NCBI GenBank assembly: GCA_038049695.1
Contig: CP142458.1
Location: forward strand, 60,607,501-60,671,500
DNA: 64,000 bases
Direction: 5' to 3'
Source of the DNA: Cinnamomum chago
Lineage: Eukaryota > Streptophyta > Magnoliopsida > Laurales > Lauraceae
Below the pieces are notes generated by a model. It ran no database searches, had not been told where the DNA came from, and worked only from the letters and a program-made list of their open reading frames with translations. Of the stretch, positions 56,701 to 64,000 are shown in pieces (position 1 is the first letter of the stretch; each line of letters opens with the position of its first letter). The translations under genes were made by a program, and so were the position numbers.

Positions 56701-59700
56701 GAACTCAGATTAAATCTTAAAGACCCGTCTTCTTCCAAAATAGATTCATCATTGTCATCATCAGCAAATCCCTGTCTTAACTATGTTAGAGTCGGCTATA
56801 CAAGTTCTATTTCTTCATCTAAAATAGATTATTAACTTTATTTTTCCCACAATGCAGTACCATGTCAACGTCAATGCTGAAAATGAGGAATGTCGAATTG
56901 AAATGGATCCATTGAGCAATAATTCTTTACTTTCTCAGGCAAGGCATCAAACTGGGCAACCAACAGTTGATGGTCTCAATGCCGGATTTGATGGAAATTT
57001 GGCGAATGAGGTATTAATAGTTTTCTTTATTAATAACTAACCCTCAAATAGCTTGATCCATTGATCTCTACCAAAATGATTGTGTGCTTTACCATTCTTG
57101 TCCTCTGCTGGTTCATAGGCGTATTAAAAAATCTTCATTAGATTAAACAATATTAGCTTAATGGTACCCCTGTCACCCTTTTGGGGCAAGCAAGATATCA
57201 ATTTGTATTTGTTAGAGGGGTGGAACCAGGGGCAAATTTTTCAAATTTCTTCTTTTTTTTTTTGCACACAATATTTCCACCTAAATCTTTTTTAACATTG
57301 TGGCCATGTGTAAGGAAAACTTCTTCTCTTCATGAGGATTGATGTGGTTTTATTGGCCGTATTTGGGATGCTTATCGATCATAATACCACGACGAATGTG
57401 ATTAAGTATCGCCAGTATTTTGTATCAGCTTCTTAAAATACCAATATATATTGTCTTTTGGTAGGATCTGCTCTGTGGCATTAGGTAAGATATCAGAGAC
57501 AAGGACAACTCTGTTTCCGATGGGGGGAGTGTGAGATCTGGTGTGCCCCTGTCAAGATGGTAGATCTGATTAAAATCCAGTGCGCCTAATACCTAATAGG
57601 GCTGCACATGGGTGGTTCAGATCGGTTTAACACTAAAACCAACAACCAAACCGAATTTGTTGGTTTTTTAATTGACCGATCCGATCCGACCGACGGAGAG
57701 GGCTTAAACCGAACCGAACCAAACGGTTCGGTCGGTTAAACCGTTGTTTTTTATTTTATTTTTTTAAAAATCAAACATTGAAAATCTCAAAATGATGATA
57801 CCCCGTCCTTTGCATTTATTCCAATGTTTAGTGCAAACATAAAAATCCAACATTCCAGACTAGATTAAATGCATATAAAAAATAATTCTACTCCAAAAAG
57901 AGAGTTTGGACTAAACGCAAGCGCACAAAAAAAATTAAAAAAGGTAAATAACCAGCTTGCAGTGAAACATTCATTCCGCATGATACCATTTGGAATTACA
58001 ATATAGTAATAGTTCATTTCAATAAAAGTCACACACAAACGGAATCTGTATCAAAACCCACTGTATTTTTCAGAAATGAAGGTTTCTTAACACATTGGTT
58101 AGGTGAGACCAAAACCAACCATCAAAAGGCTAGGCTCTACTGGCTTTTCTAGCATTTTCAAGAGTGTAGTCTTCTGATAAAAGCTTCATTAAAACGAGGT
58201 AGGAATTATGATGGAATGAAAACACCCGGTACAGTAATCCCTCCATCTGCAATGAAGTATCAAAAAGCATTTGAGAAATTAAAGGAGATGCATTGAGACA
58301 GTGTTAGACGGTTAAGTTCATGTGAGAATGGAGTTGTGAAATGTAACTTTGAAAGTGATAAAAAACAAAATCATAAGGCTAAAATAGTAAAATAGTAACA
58401 CTTAAGTTATTGCATACGGTCGGTTCGGTTTAAGCGGTTAACCGTAGGCTCAAATCGATAACCGACCGATGCAAGCGGTTTTTATGATTTTCAAACCGCT
58501 AACCAAACCGATCTACTATAAATCGATCCGAACCAGTTCGGTCGGTTCGGTTTGGTTTTGCGGTGAAATCGGATTTTTTGTGCAGTCCTAATACCTAAAA
58601 CCTAATACCGGAGGGACACTTGGACTGAACCAGTCACACATCGAAAACATCTAAGTTAAGAACCTGGACTTAAGTAACCATGGGTTACCATATACTATTA
58701 TAATGTTCTTCTCGTAGGATCAGCTCAGTGGTTTTACCCACGGCCCATATATGTTTAGAGTAAGGCTTGGACAACCAGCACATTGGAGCCCTAATGATAA
58801 CCATGAATGAAGTCTTTAGCCTTTTCTTGGCGATTTTGTTAGGTCATGGTATAACCCTCTTGTGTACATGTGGTGGAGCGATGCTGGAATACCTTCCTAA
58901 CACAACTAATAGACCATAAAACTATTTTGTTGTGCCGTTTTTCATTACCAATTGGTTTTGGTATAGTGGTAGCTCAGTCGGGTATGAGATATTACAAGTG
59001 GTATTAGAGCCTCGTAAAATTTGGGGTTCGAGTTTCCTCTCATGTGGTACCAGTGAGGGGGGATCCGTGGTGGAGTGCAACCAAATCTGATCACTTGAGG
59101 GACAGGTGCCTCCTACGAAGGGTCCTGTGATGGATGTTTTCATCTGAATATGCCCTACCTGCCTATGAAATATGGGGCTCATCCTAACCCATTAATCCAT
59201 GGCCATTAAATTTAATGATCTTAAACTCAAATGGTTTTTTGACCACTTCAGATAAAATTGGCTGGTGCTCATATATATATATATATATTGTCCCTCGGGT
59301 GAGAATTCTCCATAAAACCAAAGATTACACAGTTTTTTTTTTTTTTGTTTCCTTCCATTGGATGATTACATGGTTTTTTCTCTTGACTCTTTCTTCCTTC
59401 AATTTAAATATAGAATTTCTCGTTTTACTTCAGATGCATCAAGATCAATCACGGCCAACACAGACAATTGATCAAGATGAAACTTTCAAGAGCGGTGTGA
59501 AAGTTGCATTCTGGGCAACATCAATTTCTGCTTCTGGTGTTACTGCCGTATGGGCTCCATTGCTTGTAAACCAACCAAACTCTCCAAAGTGTAAATTTTT
59601 CGCGAAGGCAGCTTTGCTATCAATGGGTGCCTCTTTCATATCTGGTTTGCTCATCTTCATCCTTTCATTTATACGCCCGAAGTTCGATGCCACATCTACG

Positions 59701-59790
59701 ATGGTAAAAATCTTCATGTTTGCAGCAATTGGTTCTACGGCGCTGGTTGTGGGTTTTGGGGTTGTATTCTACTTTGAAAACTCTGGATAG
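53726..59790 (+). CDS. Predicted small three-helix membrane protein with one exon present twice
   Basis: Proposed coding exons: 53726-53824, 55186-55338 and/or 56858-57010, and 59434-59790, all phase 0 with AG acceptors and GT donors. Exon 2 follows AACTTCAAATTTCAG, exon 3 copies follow TTTTTCCCACAATGCAG, and exon 4 follows CGTTTTACTTCAG. The product has 202 residues with one middle exon and 253 with both. The start is MPWTRNNRIFSFICSMFVN. The middle exon is soluble (ENEERRIEMDPLSNNSLLSQ). The last exon has three hydrophobic segments (about 106-129, 141-164 and 174-198 in the short form), with VAFWATSISASGVTAVWAPL and a final VVFYFENSG. I do not recognise the family and give no function. The last exon is the best-supported part; the link to the upstream exons is inferred from phase and splice signals. 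The long introns contain an LTR, a hAT element and RTE tails. Confidence 0.5.
54561..54610 (+). mobile_element. Fragment of the short LTR family
   Basis: TGTTAGGAAAATTGTGTGGC and CCAGATCAAG match the start of the solo LTR at 46457 (TGTAGGAAATCGTGTGGC, TCAGATCAAG). Similarity ends where the duplicated segment begins. Confidence 0.5.
54611..55446 (+). repeat. Segmental duplication, copy 1
   Basis: Matches 56272-57118. The first 400 bp or so are about 98% alike by eye. The stretch includes an RTE tail remnant near 55098-55130 and the 153-bp exon at 55186-55338. Similarity stops at GGTTCATAG, exactly where the LTR at 55447 begins. Confidence 0.92.
55447..56258 (-). mobile_element. LTR-like element of 812 bp between the two duplicated copies
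   Basis: It begins TGTTGGAAGTAGG and ends GCAAACAACA, with perfect TGTTG/CAACA termini. On the minus strand a CTATAAAAAGGGAG TATA-like box lies near 55960, followed by about 500 bp of transcript-like sequence, so the LTR is read leftward. The flanks (CATAG and CCACC) do not match, so there is no target duplication. No internal coding part is present. Confidence 0.72.
56272..57118 (+). repeat. Segmental duplication, copy 2
   Basis: Second copy of 54611-55446, about 1.66 kb downstream and in the same orientation. It holds the exon copy at 56858-57010 and a longer RTE tail remnant (near 56752-56810) than copy 1. Similarity ends after GGTTCATAG. Confidence 0.92.
57597..58590. mobile_element. hAT-type non-autonomous element, 994 bp
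   Basis: Ends are TAGGGCTGCACATGGGTGG and TTTTTGTGCAGTCCTA. The perfect 8-bp duplication ATACCTAA lies at 57589-57596 and 58591-58598. Subterminal CGGTTCGGTCGGTT repeats occur in both orientations. No transposase is seen inside. It lies in the last intron of the predicted gene. Confidence 0.92.
58599..58960. other. Intron sequence of the predicted gene
   Basis: No distinct feature was recognised. Confidence 0.35.
58961..59060 (+). mobile_element. tRNA-like stretch, possible SINE head or retrotransposon primer-site relic
   Basis: TGGTAGCTCAGTCGG (58967-58981) resembles a tRNA A box and GGGTTCGAGTTTCC (59024-59037) a B box. Between them, TGGTATTAGAGCC (58999-59011) differs by one base from the initiator-Met primer-binding site common in plant LTR retrotransposons (TGGTATCAGAGCC). 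Both readings are possible, and no tail or LTR was found. Confidence 0.4.
59270..59287. repeat. (AT)n microsatellite
   Basis: Nine AT units just upstream of the last exon of the predicted gene. Confidence 0.9.
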
Positions 59791-60423
59791 AAATTCTGGT
59801 TATAACTGGCATAATTGTTCATTTGAATGGATTGGCCTTGATTGTTCTTTTAATGTTGTTGTTGGTTATTAGAGCTTGATTTTAAATGTAATTGTCTACA
59901 GTAAGAATACTTGTATAAATAAGAGATACATACTTCGATGTGTTTATATATTTTTCTGAACTCATTTTGATTTCATGGTATTCATACGTAGGACAAGATA
60001 CAAGAGTCCTATCATCTGTGTTCTGAGATTTCACATGGATGGCTCTGAAATCTGATCCAACTTTAGATGACTAGTTCCTATTCATAACCCAGTATCATAT
60101 GTTTAGCCCCCATATTTCTCAGATGCACAATAAATTCAATAGCACAACAGCATAAACAAGTGAAAGTAGATTGTATCAATCGCGCAGGCATTCTGGGAAG
60201 AAGCAGCCATGGGTTCTCCATTTTATTAGGAAAGACAATAAGAGAGGATTTTGAGAGAAAAGCTGCATCTTTCACTGAATTGATGTTCTGTTTATATATT
60301 AGAAGACTTGCCAGAAACACATAAGATTACAGTTAATCTACCGATTGGATACAAATCACCTAACTGACCTAAGATAATCTATGGGCCTAAATGTGGAATG
60401 TATATGAATACAAAAGATATTGT
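59791..60423. other. 3' flank of the predicted gene
   Basis: GTATAAATAAGAGATAC near 59912 could serve as a polyadenylation signal. No other feature is seen. Confidence 0.4.
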
Positions 60424-60991
60424 TAGGGTTGTAAACGGGTCGGTTCCGCCTGGACCCGGAACTGTTTAGTAAGAGGGGGAACCGGACCGGACCCGAATCG
60501 AAACCAGGAAACTGCTTCCGGAACCGGTTTCGATAATTTTAATGGGAACCGGAACCGGAACCATTTGTGAGGCGGGTTTGGTTCCGGTTCCGGGTATGGT
60601 TCCGAGTCTAGACTAATACATGTGTTTTTCTTTTTAAAAAATTTATGCTTTTTCCATATTTCAATTGGATCACCTGCAAACACTAATGTGACTTTTGTCT
60701 ATCAATAACATGCACTTTTAACCAAAAAACTCAGAAAGTAGAAAAGTAAAAAGGATTCTATTTTCATATACAAAAGTTACCTTATATTAGTGTATATTGG
60801 GTCGGGTCTCGGGTCCACGGGTTTGAGCCACTGTGGATCCGGAACCGGACCCGTTTAGGTATCGGTTCCAAAAAAAGGATCCGGAATCAGAACCATTTGC
60901 TTATCGGGACCAAAATAAGGACCCAGACCCGGAACCTAACGGGTCGGAATCTTCGGGTAATCGGAGAATCGGGGACCCATTCACAACCCTA
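60424..60991. mobile_element. hAT-type MITE, 568 bp, complete
   Basis: Ends are TAGGGTTGTAAACGGGTCGG and GACCCATTCACAACCCTA, with the perfect 8-bp duplication GATATTGT at 60416-60423 and 60992-60999. It is filled with GGTTCCGG/CCGGAACC motifs on both strands. There is no coding sequence. It is the reference copy for the remnants at 20420 and 26630. Confidence 0.95.
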
Positions 60992-61243
60992 GATATTGTA
61001 CACTAAGGAGATGGCTAATGGAATCTTCCTTTTATCCAGAACTGGTTTATCAGGCCCATTTAGTGGACCCATATCTTGACGGATTTATCAGGACCAAACT
61101 TCACTATGCGCAGAGATACTGTTGGACCAGTTCGACCCATTTTGTGCCCATCTTGGCAATGGTCCTGAGAAGCAAAACCCATTCCAAGTTATTGAAGGCT
61201 TCAGAAAGCGAGCCTCCTGTCCTGAGAGTTTAAGACCATGAAT

Positions 61244-61245
<2 letters not shown>

Positions 61246-61279
<34 letters not shown>
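61246..61279. repeat. (TC)n microsatellite
   Basis: About 17 TC units. Confidence 0.95.
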
Positions 61280-61282
<3 letters not shown>

Positions 61283-61385
61283 ACAGTACCAATCTCTATA
61301 CGTTAGAGGGAAGTGGCAATGTGGGATCTTAACTCATCAAGGCTGACTTATGGGCCACATACTATCAAGATTTTCTGGAGATTTA

Positions 61386-61462
61386 TAAGAGTGTAGGAGA
61401 TACAGATCTCATATAGCTGACTCCAAAGTAGTTAAGACAAGAATTCGATGATGATGACTTTC
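61386..61462 (+). mobile_element. RTE-type LINE 3' tail
   Basis: GACTCCAAAGTAGTTAAGAC, AAGAATTC and a GATGATGATGA tail match the RTE terminus described at 34326, in plus orientation. Only the tail is left. Confidence 0.6.
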
Positions 61463-63008
61463 AAGAAATGTTAATCTAGGGTTTAAACCCACAAAGATTA
61501 TTGCGCCTACAAAGGCTATGTAAAAAACTTGTTCCATTAGATCATGTGTTACACCTGGTGTGTATAGGACCTATAGGCAACTCATACACATCCTTACTGC
61601 ATGATTCACACAGATCTGTGGAGCCATTTTGCCACAGTTATAGGATCTGTTCACCAGGTAGAGACCTTCATGCCTCAGCGAGGCCGATGTTCTTCTAACC
61701 ATATCTATCCAATATCCATCAGACGTTAGAATGTGATGAAATCACAACCAGAATATAATCAAAGGAATGACACCATGTACAGCAAATAAATGAATTAGAT
61801 CACAGTCCCAACAATCTGACGATGCCCAGATAAAAGTGTGTATGCACCAACCATAAGCAACTGCAAATCTATGAGGCCTGTTGTTTGCTCAGGACTGAAT
61901 TTATAGGGATTTTAACTGATTTATTCCAATAAGTGAGGGTAAGATTGAACAAACAACGGTGAAGATCTACAAATGGCCATCAAAACTAAAATAGACTTTC
62001 CATTGGTAGGAAATGATTACCTAGCTACGCTGCCATTACCCCAGTAAATAAAATCTTAGGAAAATGAGGATCTCATCTACATATCCAACTCATATCCTTC
62101 ACACCTCACCTCTTTCATAATCCATTTTTGAAACCCATTTTACCATGAGTTCGTAGGAATTCAATTCCATGCAAAGGGACCTGAAGATAAATGCATTTCC
62201 AATGGAAGAATCTTCATAAGACAACTTTCTTTCCTCAGAATAGTGGACAAAAGCGGTATTTCTTTCTACAGTGGGAAATGCCATTGATTGTTCTCTTTGA
62301 ATCAGGTGGATCATCCCACTGGTTCAGCAGTCTTAACTTTAGACTGCCCTAAAAATCACCTAAAGCCTTTATATAGAATTAGTAAAAACTGAAAATTCAA
62401 ATATACAGATACATACATTCTCTTTTTAACTGCATCAAAAGCATCCAAATCTTATTCAGTGGCCCACCATTCATATCACATGGCATATCAAGGCTAGAAA
62501 AGGCCTGACCATGTTTGTGCTGAAAACAGCCTTTCAAATGGAGCTCCTTGTACACATTTGAGAGGAGGCCAAAATGCTATGAATCGACCAGTGCTACATG
62601 AAGGTGAAATCTCTCACAAACAATTGATGCTCAGCTCCAACTATAGAGACAAGCTTGGTTCTATTGCTCAAGGTATTTTGACAAATGGCCAGCACTTCCA
62701 TGAAGGTGAAATCTCTTAGCCATGAGATTTCTTAGTCAAATCATGATCCAAGGATTAGAGAGCAGAAAATGTAGAGGATCATCATTCCAACAATATACAC
62801 TAGTACTGGTGAGACTCTGTTACTATATTAGATAACCAGAAGTCCAGAACAGTAAGAAAAAAACTCTCGCAATACTTCTATTGTTGGTAAAGCTACAGAT
62901 GATTATGATAAGATGTGAAACCAATGGTAAAATTAAACTGAAATAAATTGATTGTAATCGTTTCATCATCCACTAAAATCTCCTATTAATATATATTCTC
63001 ATGCCACA
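61463..63008. other. Intergenic DNA and 3' flank of the transposase gene
   Basis: No gene is recognised. CCATGAAGGTGAAATCTCT near 62697 is echoed by ACATGAAGGTGAAATCTCT near 62597, a short direct repeat. The part near 63008 may hold the 3' untranslated region of the minus-strand transposase. Confidence 0.4.
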
Positions 63009-64000
63009 TTATGATGTAAAATTTCTTTTACTGTAAGTCCTTTTCTTTGCTCTGGATGTTCTTGGAGTGTCTTTCATATGATGAACATTGGAAATTGGAT
63101 GAATGAACTCTGAGTAAGCCCCCCTGCAGTTGGCGACTGTGTAGTGTTCACAATAATCCAAAACATTAGATTCATGTACCCATATAGCTGCCACAGCATG
63201 ACAGCAAGGGAACTTGTGGAGTTGCCAAATGCGACATGTGCATGTTCTCTCTGCTAGATCCACAATATGACCGTTGTCACAGATAGACTTGGTGTAAAAC
63301 CGTCTTTGATTTTGGTGCTTCGCATTGATGGATGATCGTTTAAGTTGAGCCTCTACATCATCCAAACGTCGCAAAGCATAGGGCGTCAGCTGTCCTACTT
63401 CATCTGAGCTTTCTTGCACTTGGTTACGAAGAAATATCTCCCTTATGTTTGTGTGGAAGCGCCTCAACATCGAAATAACTGAAGAATTCATTGCATTTCC
63501 ATCATCTCTCCAGATATCAAACTCTTCAGCACTCAGATGATAGTCTATGCAATCTTGCTGACCATCAAAGCATGAAACAGCCCAGAAATTGGGGGTAGGA
63601 CTAATTTCCTTAATCCATTTTTGAGCTTCAGGAGAAATGTGTGAGATTTCATCCATGCGTAAACGAAAATAAGCTTCAGATTCAGCATCAATTGCCTCAC
63701 GGAAATGAAGAAGCAAATCCTTGTCTTTGAACTTCTGATAAAAATCCTCACAAAGGAGCTTGCGACAGTACCGGTGGTGAGCTTTTCGAAAGATACTTCC
63801 CACTGCTTCCGAAGATTTTTCCTGTTTAACTGTAATAATTGTGACTTCGGGCGAATCCACCAATATGTGAGCCAGTTGACGACAGAACCAAGTCCAGGTC
63901 TCTTGGTTAGATGACTCAACAACAGCATATGCTACCAGAAAACTGTTGTAGCCAGCATCCAGCCCTGTTGCATAAAGCCATATGTGCGGGTAGTCTCCTC
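63009..64000 (-). CDS. Mutator-like (MuDR/MULE) transposase, C-terminal part, open to the window edge
   Basis: One minus-strand frame is open from 63998 to the stop at 63009, about 329 codons, and continues off the right edge. At the edge it reads GDYPHIWLYATGLDAGYNSF and LVAYAVVESSNQETWTWFCR, the core of the MULE DDE domain. Next comes AHHRYCRKLLCEDFYQKFKD, the usual MULE HRYC motif and helical part. The C-terminal SWIM zinc finger is intact (CTCRIWQLHKFPCCHAVAAI, pattern C-x-C...C-x-H). It ends in a basic tail, RTSRAKKRTYSKRNFTS. Some residues differ from typical copies, such as VDSPEVTIITVKQ where ITDRQKG is usual, so a catalytic Asp of that segment may be missing. No stop or frameshift is visible. 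It could be a young element or a domesticated MUSTANG-like gene; the catalytic residues to the right would help decide. Confidence 0.85.
   Translation of the reverse strand, partial: GDYPHIWLYATGLDAGYNSFLVAYAVVESSNQETWTWFCRQLAHILVDSPEVTIITVKQEKSSEAVGSIFRKAHHRYCRKLLCEDFYQKFKDKDLLLHFREAIDAESEAYFRLRMDEISHISPEAQKWIKEISPTPNFWAVSCFDGQQDCIDYHLSAEEFDIWRDDGNAMNSSVISMLRRFHTNIREIFLRNQVQESSDEVGQLTPYALRRLDDVEAQLKRSSINAKHQNQRRFYTKSICDNGHIVDLAERTCTCRIWQLHKFPCCHAVAAIWVHESNVLDYCEHYTVANCRGAYSEFIHPISNVHHMKDTPRTSRAKKRTYSKRNFTS

Overview
The window is nuclear DNA of a flowering plant. It carries GT-AG split genes of plant families (an MRS2-type magnesium transporter and a conserved GGCT-like protein). Between and inside them lie many plant transposable elements: Mutator-like, hAT, PIF/Harbinger, Helitron, L1 and RTE LINEs, tRNA-derived SINEs and LTR retrotransposons. 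Long repeat-laden introns (up to 6.6 kb) suggest a medium or large genome. I cannot name the species from the sequence.

Layout. 0-5.7 kb: a broken plant-mobile-domain gene, a broken Mutator-like transposase carrying FAR1-like, MULE, SWIM and OTU protease domains, then an inverted-repeat element with a purine-rich core. 5.8-7.6 kb: a 1,705-bp solo LTR with perfect 5-bp target duplications. 8.6-15.5 kb: a 90-residue membrane protein in two exons, whose 6.6-kb intron hosts an L1 LINE relic. 17.5-20.8 kb: a SINE, a Ty3/gypsy RNase H-integrase relic and a truncated hAT element. 21.7-26.1 kb: an eight-exon GGCT-like gene on the minus strand. 26.4-28.6 kb: a SINE with 14-bp target duplications, a hAT remnant and a Helitron 3' end. 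30.2-35.7 kb: a complete five-exon MRS2/CorA magnesium transporter on the minus strand. 36-52 kb: no confident host gene, but an inverted-repeat MITE, two more Helitron ends, SINE and LINE remnants, a 337-bp solo LTR and a head-to-tail PIF/Harbinger MITE pair. 53-59.8 kb: a predicted plus-strand gene for a small three-helix membrane protein, with one 153-bp symmetric exon present twice. 60.4-64 kb: a clean hAT MITE, an RTE LINE tail and a largely open Mutator transposase running off the right edge.

The host genes are unrelated in function and do not form a cluster. The most interesting parts are the duplicated symmetric exon at 55.2 and 56.9 kb, which differs more between copies than its flanks do; the OTU-bearing Mutator transposase beside a mobile-domain gene; the possible transit peptide on the GGCT-like protein; and several transposons whose exact ends and target duplications can be read directly. 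Exon models come from splice signals, reading phase and family knowledge, without transcript data.
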